Assembly: GCF_932294415.1 (NCBI RefSeq)
Contig: NC_065535.1
Coordinates: 29,860,782-29,924,781 of the forward strand
Direction: 5' to 3'
Origin: Quercus robur
Taxonomy: Eukaryota; Streptophyta; Magnoliopsida; Fagales; Fagaceae
Length of the DNA: 64,000 bases
Numbering within the stretch: the stretch's first letter is position 1; each line of letters starts with the position of its first letter. The position numbers were made by a program, and so were the translations under genes. The notes beneath the pieces are model-generated. The model was given only the letters and a program-made list of their open reading frames with translations, did no database searches and was not told where the DNA came from. Below, piece by piece: positions 51,285 to 61,752 of this stretch.

Positions 51285-51995
51285 CATCTTCCATACCATA
51301 CTTGGAGGGTCTCAAACAGGATGGGCCGCCCCAGGTACTTCGTTTGGTGGGTACTGGTAATAGGAGACGGCTTTCTTGGCTAACTCTGGGTCGTCGATCA
51401 CAGGAAACATGATGCCCTGTGGTCCTAAGTCGAGTGCTTTCTTGGCCCATTCTGCAGAACTCTCAGGGAGTCTGAGGATAGCTGGGGTTTGAATGGCAGC
51501 CAAGGCTTGAAGACAAGGAAGAGCTTCGGAGATGCCACCATGGCCGTGTTCCATGTCGACGACGACGAAGTCATAGCCTGCATGGCCTGCAATTTCAGCC
51601 AAGGTGGGAGAGAAACTAAGGAGGAAGAGACCGTAGAGGGGTTCTTCATTAGCTTTGTTTAGAAAAGCTTTGAGGGTTTTGGGTGTGTGTGAGGAGGCCA
51701 GATTGTGACTCTTTTCTTTGTTTAGTGAAATGTGGTGTGGTGTACAGTGGTGAGGTGCTATATATGTTGTAGTGAACTGTGTGTGTGAGCCGATAATGAA
51801 TGGGAGGAATAGTGAACTATTGAGTGATGTTACGTACACAATCTTTTTAGTTTTTACTACATTTTGAAATTATACACCTTTTTTTTTACCTATTATAGTA
51901 TTTCTCATTCAGTCATTTGAATTTGGCCTAGTATGTTTTACAATTTCAGTTTGTGAGGTAGAAACCGAGGCAGGCAAGACTAGATCACTTGAGAA

Positions 51996-53299
51996 TAGGG
52001 ATGGCAATTTTTATCCATATCCATGAACCTGCCCATGACCCACCTTATTTGGATAAGTCTTAACCCAACCCATTTAAATATTTGGGTTAAATGGGTAAAG
52101 AGTCATTTGGTTATTTAATTAGATGGGTCTAAATGGATATATCCACTAATACTCACTAAACCCATCTAAAATTTAAATTTAAATAAGCCCAAATACTTAT
52201 TCTCAAAAAAAAAAAAAAAAAAAAAAAAAAACACCCAAATACGAGAATCTAAATTTCTCTTTCTCACGCTCCGCCAATTTCTCCAACCGCACCAGCTGAC
52301 GAGACTTGGCATCCTCATTGCGCTCACCGTCTCTATCGCGTCGATCTCGATCTCGTTCCTGGTCTCTGTCACGGTCACAATCACGCCTGTCACAGTCACG
52401 ATCACGATCACAGTCGCAGTCTCGGTCGCAATTGCGGTGGCGATTGGAATCGAAGGGTTTGTTGAGATCGTTACTGTTGTGGTGGTTATGGTTGTGGCTG
52501 TGGTTGTTGGAAGCAGAGAAGAGGAGGCTTTGACGGCTTTTGTTGATTTCATTGGTTTCTTTTTTACGGCGTTTTAGGGCTAAGGCTGCTTCTTGTTGAG
52601 ATCGTTGTTGTTGTGCTAAGATCGTTCCGCTCTAGTTAGGAAAATTGGTTTCACGGCGGAGCTTGTGACGTTGATGACGGAAACATCTTCGATTAAACTA
52701 CGTTTCATGGGCTGAGTTCTAGCTCTAAATGTGGACTATTAGGCTTTTTGAAAGTTTTGGGGTTCATGTTTGTTTAATTTTATGAAGAAAAAAAAAAAGA
52801 AGATTAAATTATATTTTGGATAAATTTTGATTTAAGTGTGCCTTTGGAAGAAGTTGATTTGCCTTTTGCTTTTTTTTTTTTCAATTTATTTATTTATTTA
52901 TTTTTCAAATAATATAAATCTTAACTTATTAAAAAATGAGTTAGTTTTTAACTGCTCATTACACATTTAACATAAAATTTATCAAAAATTATATATATAT
53001 ATATATATATTATAAATATTATATAAAGAAGTTACCAGAAATTGCATAATCCAAAGGCACTCTTATAATTTTGATCTGAGTGATTGGCACTGTTTGTTTG
53101 AGAGAGAGAGAGAGACATCGCTTGGTTAAGTGCAACTAGTTTTAGAGAGGCCATATTGAGTTAAATGGGTGGGTTACTAATTAAATGGGTTGGACGGGTA
53201 ATGAATAATTAATTTATATATAAACGGGTCATAAATGGATAAATGAATAATTACATACCCAACCCATTTATGACCCAACCCACCCATTTGCCACCCCTA
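51996..53299. mobile_element. hAT-like TIR element with captured-looking RD/RE-rich stretch
   Basis: The ends TAGGGATGGCAA and TTTGCCACCCCTA with the 8 bp duplication CTTGAGAA (51988-51995 and 53300-53307) indicate hAT. Unit B has the single-copy site near 20051-20063. Inside, the minus strand at about 52550-52250 reads as a highly charged Arg/Asp/Glu-rich stretch ending in KSRQLVRLEKLAERE, unlike transposon protein and possibly a captured host exon. Confidence 0.85.
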
Positions 53300-53307
53300 C
53301 TTGAGAA

Positions 53308-55021
53308 TGAATACATTTTTTATGTCTAATAATAGGACCACTTATATTTTGCCGTCTGGGATACTCAGGATAAAAACATTGGTAATTGTTAATGCACACG
53401 CCTTATTGCACATACATACCGTAGTAACCGTACTCATAATTTATTTTTTAAAACTAAAATTGTGAAGTCTTGATTGATGTTCAAAAACTAAATACGTGTA
53501 ATACAATGTGTAATAAGCAGTATGTAATAAACATTATCCGAACAACATTTTTATATGTTGCATTGGGATATATGAACCTCAATGAGTGGTGGGTTTGTGT
53601 GTGTATAAATATCTAGTTTTGCTCTTACACAATATTTTTCTTTGAGTAATGCGAAAAATGTCATTTTTTTTACTTCTTCTTCTTCTTTCTTTCTTTTTCT
53701 TTTTTTCACAATTGTTGTAATTAGTACATCATTTTCAAGATTTTACTCTCAACCACAGTTTATCACCGGCACCACTCTGGTTAATAGACCATGTCAACAT
53801 AATAAAACCTTTGAGAAAAGTATGTATCTAGAATTGAAGTCCCCAAATGCCAAAAACACTCAAGTATGATAAATTAATTAGCCAATATTTGTGAAGATCA
53901 ATTATCAGTTGCTTGGTTCAAAAAAAAAATTTCTCAGTTGCTATTCACAGTACTTTTTACAAACTTAAACAATAATACATCATCCAATATCAGCTTGTAG
54001 CAATAACTACTTATGTTAATGCAGGTAGTCTGATTCTGATTTGATAGCAATAACTACTTGTGTTAATGCAGGTAGTCTGATTCTGATTCATCAAATCCAT
54101 TTGGACTATCAGAAATTTAAACTTTGCAGCTGGGTGTTCAGCACACATGGAAGCTTGAAGATTCACATATTGTGTGAATACCAATACCGACTCTGTTATG
54201 ACCCGGTCTTGTCTGGAGGACACCTTTGGGATAAGTGATGAAGACTAGCTTGGTCTATATGATTAATAATATTAGGGACAGGAATTATCAATAAAAGAGC
54301 TTTCCTAATTTTTAGGAAGTGATAGGATAAATTTAGGAACCAAAATGATGCATATGAATAATCAGATCCACTTCAGTTATTATGACCTGGTCTTCCACCT
54401 TGACTTAACGAGTTTCTAGGTACCAAAATTATGCATATGAGTTATCATGTCTCTTAGATAAACTACTAGGATAACAAATAATCAAAAACATTGCCCTGCC
54501 AATTTTAACAATCTATAACGTACATCATGAATGTGCATTGAAAGGATGTAAAGTTTAAATCGTTGTCATAGCAAACAAGGTCATATATTAAGTTTAGACT
54601 ATTTTAAGTGCAAATATAATATTTATAACAATAATGCTTATTATAAGAAAAGATAACTTCAAATAGAGTCGAGAAATTAAATGTGGTTAATATATAGATT
54701 AGGTATTGAAGTTGGAGGTAGCTTTTATTGAAAATGATCGTTTAAACTTGAAGAAATCGATAAATTGCTTGCAGCAGCAAAGGCAATTCATAAGTTAATG
54801 GAGATTAAAAAAGAAAAGTTAGATAAATTACATGTTTAAATCCTATTTCCTGGTAAATAATTCTTTTATGCAAATGCGTGTCCCATTAATGCAGCAGAGT
54901 TCGCAGAAACCAGAGTGGCTTCCCCATTAATGCAGCAGACCTATTGAATAATTCCCATAGTTTCTCAAAAAAGAAAAAAAAAATTAGGATCATTGAATTC
55001 AAAAGATTGAAAAAGTAAAAA
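53308..55021. other. Non-coding DNA of unit D
   Basis: Aligns with 20064-20170 and 22150-23640 of unit B. It contains a small local duplication of about 50 bp near 53995-54090 (CAGGTAGTCTGATTCTGATT repeated). No gene supported. Confidence 0.65.
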
Positions 55022-55335
55022 GAGAAGGTTCAATCGAACCCGACTCACTAGGCAATTTGGGTTCAGAAGCACACCAGCCCGTTATCCTTCCACTGTTGAG
55101 AGCGGGAGGTTTTCGCTGCTCTGTGAAACCAGCCTCACGCTGTGCCCTCCACGCTAGGAACCACAAGACCCAGGCCTTCGCCCAAGTCACATGGTTCAAC
55201 TCTCAACTTGGAGCGGGCGAGCCAGGAACTTGCGCCTACTGACCCTACTTAGTGAGTCAAATCATTGTTCCATCTCTCTGATACCCTCGCTCGAGTTACA
55301 AGCCAGCGCTACCCAGCTCGGTGCTCTAGGGAGCA
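55022..55335. repeat. GC-rich block of unknown origin, unit D
   Basis: Second copy of 23645-23955, with only a few base differences although the surrounding sequence differs more. Confidence 0.55.
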
Positions 55336-55659
55336 CGTGGTGCCTTTTATAAAGTTAGATGGTAGTTGTAATCTTAGCAGTGTGGGACAATAAACAAGAA
55401 AATTATTCAAGGGGTATGACAGCATATGACTGCCTATATGAACACTCATCCGAGTGGCAAAGTTCACCTGGATTCTTGAAATTTTGGTTGTTTGTGACAA
55501 TTTTTGCTGTGCTTGAATGGTAAAGATACATTATTTCTCATCAGATTGTTACAGGATTACACTGCATGGTTAAAAGCTGAGCTACTTCAATACGGAGGAG
55601 AACACTTGAAGTTGTGAAATGATTTCAAATAGCTTTGATAAGTATGCGAGATGTGTATG

Positions 55660-56205
55660 CTAATGACCCCGAATTTTGAGACGAATCCAGTGATGCTCTG
55701 CACACATGGAAGCTTGAAGTTATACATATGGCTTTGGATACCTAACTTTGCAAACAAACTTCTAAACAGCTCCAGTGGGAAAGAGCACCATATTTTTGGT
55801 AGAAAGCAAATGTTGATGTTGCTTGGCTAAATGGTAATGGCACATTGCGGTGGTAGTGAGCAGTTATGTAGATGATTGCTTGAAAGCATGGATAAGAACG
55901 TTCTCAACTGTGTCTGCTTTAGTGGTTGAAACTCAAGGAGTTAGGAGTGCAGTAGGAGATGCTCTAACTGTAATGTATGTTGTAGACAGTCCCAAGAATA
56001 GATCCAACTGGTAAATAGCTCAAGTTGTAAAAGATATTTATGAGATCAAGTTAAAAGTGCAATCCTCTTTCAAACCCTCCTTCAAGTGTGGGTGAGTAGA
56101 GAATATAACAAAGCCGCACATGAAATGGCCAAATGGGCTACCAAATCTTGTTTTGGGAGCCTTTGTCTCTTGAATATTCTTCATGTTGGCTGGCTATAGT
56201 TTGCT
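55660..56205 (+). pseudogene. Decayed RNase H-like fragment, unit D
   Basis: Counterpart of 24280-24830. Readable pieces include WLNGNGTL, YVDDCLKAWIRTFSTVSALV, VETQGVRSAVGDALTV and EYNKAAHEMAKWATKSCFG, split by frameshifts and stops. The order and the last motif fit plant RVT_3/RNase H-like domains. Confidence 0.6.
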
Positions 56206-56562
56206 TCTTTGACTAACAACTCCTAATATTGATTCCTAATATTTTTTCAATATGCTAGTCCTAATATTTTCAATATGGACATTCTCGGCTCAGTTCAAAT
56301 ATTGAAAAATAAAGTAAAATAAAATAAAAAAGAGCATAAGACCTCCCAAAGTCCAAAGTCCAATCTCTTCATTTCTCCATAAGAAAATACCCAAGGGCCG
56401 GTGAAAATTACATCACTAATTCACTCCCTCTAGTCAATTGGCCAGACCAAGACTAATGAGAGAGAGAAAAAAAGAAACCCACCTCATACATTATTATTTA
56501 CAAACAACCAAAAAGAAAACAAAAAACAAAAAACATCTAAAGTTCAGGCCCAAGCCCAGCCC

Positions 56563-57645
56563 TCATTCGCTCCAGTACTTCTCATCACCATCTTGACGAT
56601 CCTCCTGCTCATCATCAGAGCCGTCCATCTCCAACCCCCTCTTAAACTTCTTCACATCCTCCACAGCCGCACTCCTAAACAGTCCCACATCGACTGCACC
56701 AGAAACCATATGGTACCCTCGTTTTCTAAGATCATCAGGTCCATCGTAAGGTAATGCGAACCCAGCCAAGTAGGCCCCACCATTCCCACCTTCACTATTC
56801 AACACAGCTCTCTCAGCTACTCTCAACATATCTTTGACTTTCTTGTTCCCTGGGTCCCACAAGTACCCCATACTAGCACTCAGATCCAACGGCCCCATTT
56901 GAACGCAGTCGACCCCATCAACGGCCGCGATTTCATCGACGTGTTTCACGCCTTCTACGGATTCCACCTGGCACATGATCAGCAACTCGTCCTCGTAGTT
57001 ACTCAAATACCCTTCGTCGATTCCGTAGTTCGAAGCTCTGACGACGGTGTGGGCAGAACCTCGGACGCCACGTGGCGGGAACCGGCAATAAGAGACGGCT
57101 TCTTGGGCTTCGATTGGGCTTTCGATCATGGGAAACATGAGGCCTTGTGGGCCGAGATCGAGGGCTTTCTTGGCCCACGCAGCGGAGCTCTCTGGCAATC
57201 GTAGGATCGCTGGGGTGTTTGTTGCGGCGAGCGCGTGGAGACACGCGAGCGCTTCGGTGATGCCACCAGGACCGTGTTCCATGTCGAGGACTACGAAGTC
57301 GTAGCCGGAGAGACCGGCGATTTCGGCTAAGGTTGGGGAAAAGGTGAGGAGGAAGATACCGTACAAGGTCTCGTTGTTGTGGAGACGAGATTTGAGGTTT
57401 TTGAGGTTGTTGGTTGTGTTTGTGTTTAGGTTAGTGATTGTGGTGGTGGAGGAGTCTAGGGGGGAGAGATCTGAATGAGTAGTGGTGGGTTTGGATTTGA
57501 GAGGGGTTAAGGTTTTGAATGTTTGGGTTTTGAGGAATTTGGTGGAAATGTTGGAAGTGAAAGCCAAAGGCTTTGGATTTCTGAGAGTTGAGAGAGAGGA
57601 AATGGTGGTGGTTGTGGTGGAATAGCTGAGATTGAGAGAAGCCAT
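56563..57645 (-). CDS. HpcH/HpaI aldolase-like protein with transit-like N-terminus (single exon)
   Basis: Uninterrupted 360-residue frame. Residues 1 to about 75 are rich in Ser/Thr and poor in acidic residues, as in chloroplast transit peptides; plastid location is inferred. The catalytic domain covers about 84-335. Family positions seen: D121-M-E123-H124-G, R149 in ILRLPE, Glu228 (CQVES) and Asp254 (GPLDLSASMG). The tail after 340 is acidic (DGSDDEQEDRQDGDEKYW). Arabidopsis has a similar protein (At4g10750, from memory). Reaction type is aldol cleavage or condensation of 2-oxo acids; the substrate is unknown. It lacks the intron that copies A-D have between CQ and VES. Its base composition is more GC-rich than the surrounding DNA, as usual for coding sequence. 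Confidence 0.95.
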   Translation of the reverse strand: MASLNLSYSTTTTTISSLSTLRNPKPLAFTSNISTKFLKTQTFKTLTPLKSKPTTTHSDLSPLDSSTTTITNLNTNTTNNLKNLKSRLHNNETLYGIFLLTFSPTLAEIAGLSGYDFVVLDMEHGPGGITEALACLHALAATNTPAILRLPESSAAWAKKALDLGPQGLMFPMIESPIEAQEAVSYCRFPPRGVRGSAHTVVRASNYGIDEGYLSNYEDELLIMCQVESVEGVKHVDEIAAVDGVDCVQMGPLDLSASMGYLWDPGNKKVKDMLRVAERAVLNSEGGNGGAYLAGFALPYDGPDDLRKRGYHMVSGAVDVGLFRSAAVEDVKKFKRGLEMDGSDDEQEDRQDGDEKYWSE

Positions 57646-57854
57646 GATTTGTGTCTTTGAGAGTTGAGACTTTGGATTCTCCCGTGAATGTTGAATTTAA
57701 TTGAAGACTGAGGTTTTAGGAGAACCTCCTTTTTTTTCTTTTTTTTATTCTTTTTTTTTTAGGCGTGAAGAGAACTTTAAATGACTTTGACATAAAGTTC
57801 TAGTTTTAAAATAATTAAATAAGATTGTTTCAAAAAAAAAAAAAAAAAAAAAAA

Positions 57855-58129
57855 AGCATTCTCATCAATTCTCTCATAAAAAATGTCATTTTGACATACC
57901 AAAAACTTACTTTATTATTTTAGCACATTATTTTACAATATCTCATTTATCATATGTTTTATTCTTCCCCTCTATACATTAAAATAATATTTATACCATA
58001 TTAAAATAATATATTAAACTCTTCCAACAACAACTCCTTCACCACTGTCGCAACAATGGCCACCAACAACCACTACCGCAACAACACCGATAGCCACCAC
58101 CGACACAAACCCACATCCACCAACGCCAC

Positions 58130-58164
<35 letters not shown>

Positions 58165-58761
58165 ACAACTACCCAATAATCACCACCACAACCACCAAAT
58201 TGACGCCACAACCACAGTACCACTACCACAACTAATCCACAACCCACCACATTCACAAACCTCAAAACCCATCCCAAATCAAACAAACCTACAGCTCAGG
58301 CGACGAGATCGGCTTCAGGCGGGAGACATCAGCAGCGAGATTGGTTTCAACAGCTTGAGGTGGCTTTAGGCGAGATCAGTTTCAGGCGACATGAGGATGA
58401 GAGAGGAAGAGAATGAGAGTGAAGAGGGAGCTGTGGAGGACGACTATGGCTCCGACGAGATCGACGACTTCAGCGAGATCAGCGGCAAGATTGGCAGTTT
58501 CGACGAGATCAGCAAGAGAGAACTCAAATGCAGAGAGAGAGAGAGAGAGAGAGAGTGAATATATGAGAGAGAACCCGGTGAATAAAAAAATAAAAAAAAT
58601 AAAAATTTGGCATTGCTATCCGTACTGTCTCATATTTGAAATGGTACTGTAGCATGTTTCAAATTTTTGAAACATTTAGAACAGCTTATGAGGATTGAAT
58701 AGTGGTGTTTGGTGTGTCAAATGCCAAATATTTGGCATTTGACACACCTGATGAGAATGCT
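57855..58761. mobile_element. Non-autonomous TIR element (element 4)
   Basis: Inverted repeats AGCATTCTCATCA and TGATGAGAATGCT are perfect. The left end abuts a long A run, so the target duplication cannot be read. The inside is CCA-rich, then GA-rich (58531-58556), then a hairpin region at 58617-58654 ending TGTAGCA, then a perfect palindrome around TGCCAAATATTTGGCA. No transposase. Confidence 0.75.
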
Positions 58762-58874
58762 TTTAGGATTTTACTCATGCGCATAAGGGCACACAATAAA
58801 CTAATTTTGAAAAATATTTACGAAATTTTCTAATAAAACTTTTTTTAAAATAGATTTATTAATGTGTGTCCTAA

Positions 58875-59652
58875 AAGCATTCACATAAGTGGATGCAAAT
58901 TTTCCATCTATTTTGCACAAAAAAAAGTTACTTTTTTCTATTTTATACACTCATTTTTACAAAACACCCACATCAATTTATCTATTCTACACATTTATTT
59001 AATAAAATATCCATTCTTTTACAATTTTTTATTATTCTCCCCCTCATCACCTCTCTCTCTCATAAACCCAATCCGAAACCCATTCAATCACCTCTCTCTC
59101 CCTTACCACCTCTCTCTCTCACAGACCTAATCCGCCTTTCTCTCACTTTCTCATCAACCAAATAATAATTACAATCCTCCATTTCATAATAAAATAACCA
59201 CAAAACATCCTAACAACATTTCATTTTCACTTTCTCAGATTTTCTCACGAACCAAACACTTTCCCAGATTTCTCACAAACCAAACAACTCAAATTTAAGA
59301 CAAATTAAACAAAATTTTCTCAAATCCTCCCACCTCCACCATCACCACCACACAAACCACCATGAACGACTGTGACAAATTTCCCAACCAACTCGTTCAT
59401 CACCTCCTCCACAATGAATAGACCCATTCAAGACCCATTGAAGTTGTCGAAACCCAAACCCAGTCGCCTCAACAACTTCAGGGCCATAGAGACGTGGGTT
59501 TCGATGAAGCTAGCAGCACCAGTGACGAGGACGGTGAGGACGAAGTCGGTGAGGCTGGTGATAAGGACGGTGAGGATTAAAGCCAGAAGGAGAAGAGAGA
59601 AGAAAAAAGAAGCAGAGACAAAAGAGAGAAAAAATGAGAAAAACGGAGAGCA

Positions 59653-59689
<37 letters not shown>

Positions 59690-59859
59690 TTAATAAAATA
59701 ATAAATGCAGGTGCTATAGTAATCGTACATATATGCACGGTTACTGTAGCAATTATGTATTTATGCACATTTTTACACCTACTAATGTGGGTGTTTTTTT
59801 AGTCAAAATGTGTAAAATAAATGATTTTTTGCATTTTGTAAGACTTTGAGTGGATGCTC
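58875..59859. mobile_element. Harbinger-like non-autonomous TIR element (element 5)
   Basis: Ends AAGCATTCAC and GTGGATGCTC with TAA on both sides (58872-58874 and 59860-59862). It has a CT-rich stretch, a (GA)n run at about 59659-59685 and a near-perfect 38 nt palindrome at 59713-59750 ending TGTAGC. Open frames inside (for example 59372-59701) are low-complexity. Confidence 0.78.
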
Positions 59860-59862
59860 TAA

Positions 59863-60917
59863 GGGCACACATTAACTGGACCTTAATAATTAATAGTTCT
59901 TTTTTTTAAGTTAATAATTAATACTATTTGGACTACTATTTGACCCAAAAAAAAAAAAGTAATTGAACTACTAAACTAATTAAATTGTAAATTTTTTTTA
60001 GTAGGGTTATAAGAAATGGGAATCTACCTCACCTGTCATGTGTGCACGTGCATGGTGGACCCTTATGATCTGGGTGAAATCTGGGACAAAAGTGATCTTG
60101 TTTTTTAAGGTTACTGTAAAATTCGGGTTTTTTTTTTTTTTTTTTGGGAGAGAGAAAATTCGAATGTGTTGTACTCGCTATACTCGTATTGGCATTTTTC
60201 TAAGTTAACACCATTTTATTTTCATAAGCCGTGCAATCAATGTTTTTCTAAGTTTTACCCTTTTTTATCCATGTTTTTCCCTGAAAATGAAAATTAATAT
60301 TACCTTTATAGCCATGCACTTGAACCTAAATAATGGCCAAAAGCTTTGGCAATTCTTAGCTAAAGAAAAAAAAAGAAGGCACAGCTTCCAGCATGACGAA
60401 ACAAGGTCGTTCTGTCTTAATGCTTTGGTGGGTGCAACTTAGCTATGGCATTTGATAGTCCTTTCCTTTCAAGAGATAAAAGGAAAGGGACTTTACAAAC
60501 TGCCTAATGTTTACGTTATGTAACAGCAACATGACAGCATCAGATTGTTAATTCCAGAAGAATAACAGCTCGTGCTAATACAAAATACGTGATTGAAGAA
60601 AATTCTGTTGAGAAGAGTATATCAAAAACATCTTTCTAAACGGGAAACGGATAAAAAGAAATCTACCAATCCGCTTCCAGTGTATTTTGACTCAGTATTT
60701 CAATATATAATCTTCCAAACAATCTTATATGGGAGAACCCCAGCTAAAACAAGATCTAAGAAGAACTATAGGAGCTACAAAACTAATGCCCTGAGGCACA
60801 AAATGGAAGAACGGTCATGAGCAATTGATATTGATTGTGCTAAAATTTAAAATGGCTGTAAAAATCTTGTTGTTCAAACTAACAATAACATAGACATAGC
60901 ATATTGCTCTTCTTCAG
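59863..60917. other. Intergenic DNA and 3' flank of MYG1
   Basis: No gene supported. It lies between TIR element 5 and the stop codon of the minus-strand MYG1 gene; the part nearest 60917 should include the MYG1 3' UTR. Confidence 0.6.
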
Positions 60918-61711
60918 TTAAAGCTTCAAAGCAGCCTTTGCCATGGCCAATGCACCCTCATAACTTTGATTTCCACCAATAAACCCACTCATATGGACGA
61001 AAACACAACCAGGGATACCTGCTTCCCTTGAGAGTTCATCATCCCTCAGACCTCGCCATTGAGAAGGGAGAGGCTTTCTGCTCTCGAAACTATCAGGAGA
61101 TACTGCCACCGCCTGCACTCTCCAATGTTTGCTCCTGTCATCCTGGACATTATACAAGTATATTCAGAACTTTCCTCATGAAAAATATGCGATCGGGATT
61201 CGGGAGACATACCAGTAAACTTACATATAAATGAGTTTATATGAGATCTTGTAAATAAAACTGGTTAGTAACAGTATTTTTTATCTTGATGATAAACAGA
61301 GATTAATTTTAGTATAGGGGGGACAGGCCCCAATAGAGACCAAGAACAAAAGGCTGATAGTACTAGTTGACAAAAAATACACACTCTCTCCAGTCTTACA
61401 ACACAGAACTACCACCATACTGAAGAGGGCATGCTTAAAACTTATCATAGCAACCTTCCATTTGAAGTAAATGCATTTCTTTCTTAACCACTGGGATCAA
61501 AGAACAGGAGTGCCCTAAAAAATTGGCTAAGATCAAGTAAACAAGTGTAATGTGTAGAAGAGCACTAGAATACTGACATTGCAAGTAAATTACCCAACTC
61601 TATTCACATACACATCCTCTCATGATTGACAATTTATTTCCTATGGAAAAATAGAAAAGATTTTCTTCTTTTAAGATCTTTAACTTCAAACTTTACTTTG
61701 AGAAGGAAAAA

Positions 61712-61752
<41 letters not shown>

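Larger units (their letters stand above)
48600..51702 (-). pseudogene. HpcH/HpaI aldolase-like pseudogene, copy D
   Basis: Former two-exon gene (exon 1 51702-50939, exon 2 48925-48600). Four independent faults: the start codon is lost by a small change at about 51699-51701; an LTR fragment interrupts exon 1 at 50990-51284; the last exon-1 codon CAG is TAG (50939-50941); and exon 2 has a frameshift near 48695, after PNDGPD, so the C-terminus is replaced. The DMEHGHGG and ILRLPESS motifs are still readable. The intron carries TIR element 3. Confidence 0.9.
24905..56225. repeat. Segmental duplication, second pair (units C and D)
   Basis: Same order and orientation as 10850-24862 but about 31 kb because of insertions at 25284-25720, 25883-26915, 29012-29181, 30801-32269, 32548-45291, 46500-46879, 49415-50728, 50990-51284 and 51996-53299. 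Most of these have a recognisable unoccupied site in units A or B. Confidence 0.85.

Noticed and set aside
52306-52533. Plus-strand Ser/Arg-rich frame
   Set aside because: Low-complexity antisense of the charged stretch in a hAT element, with no independent support.
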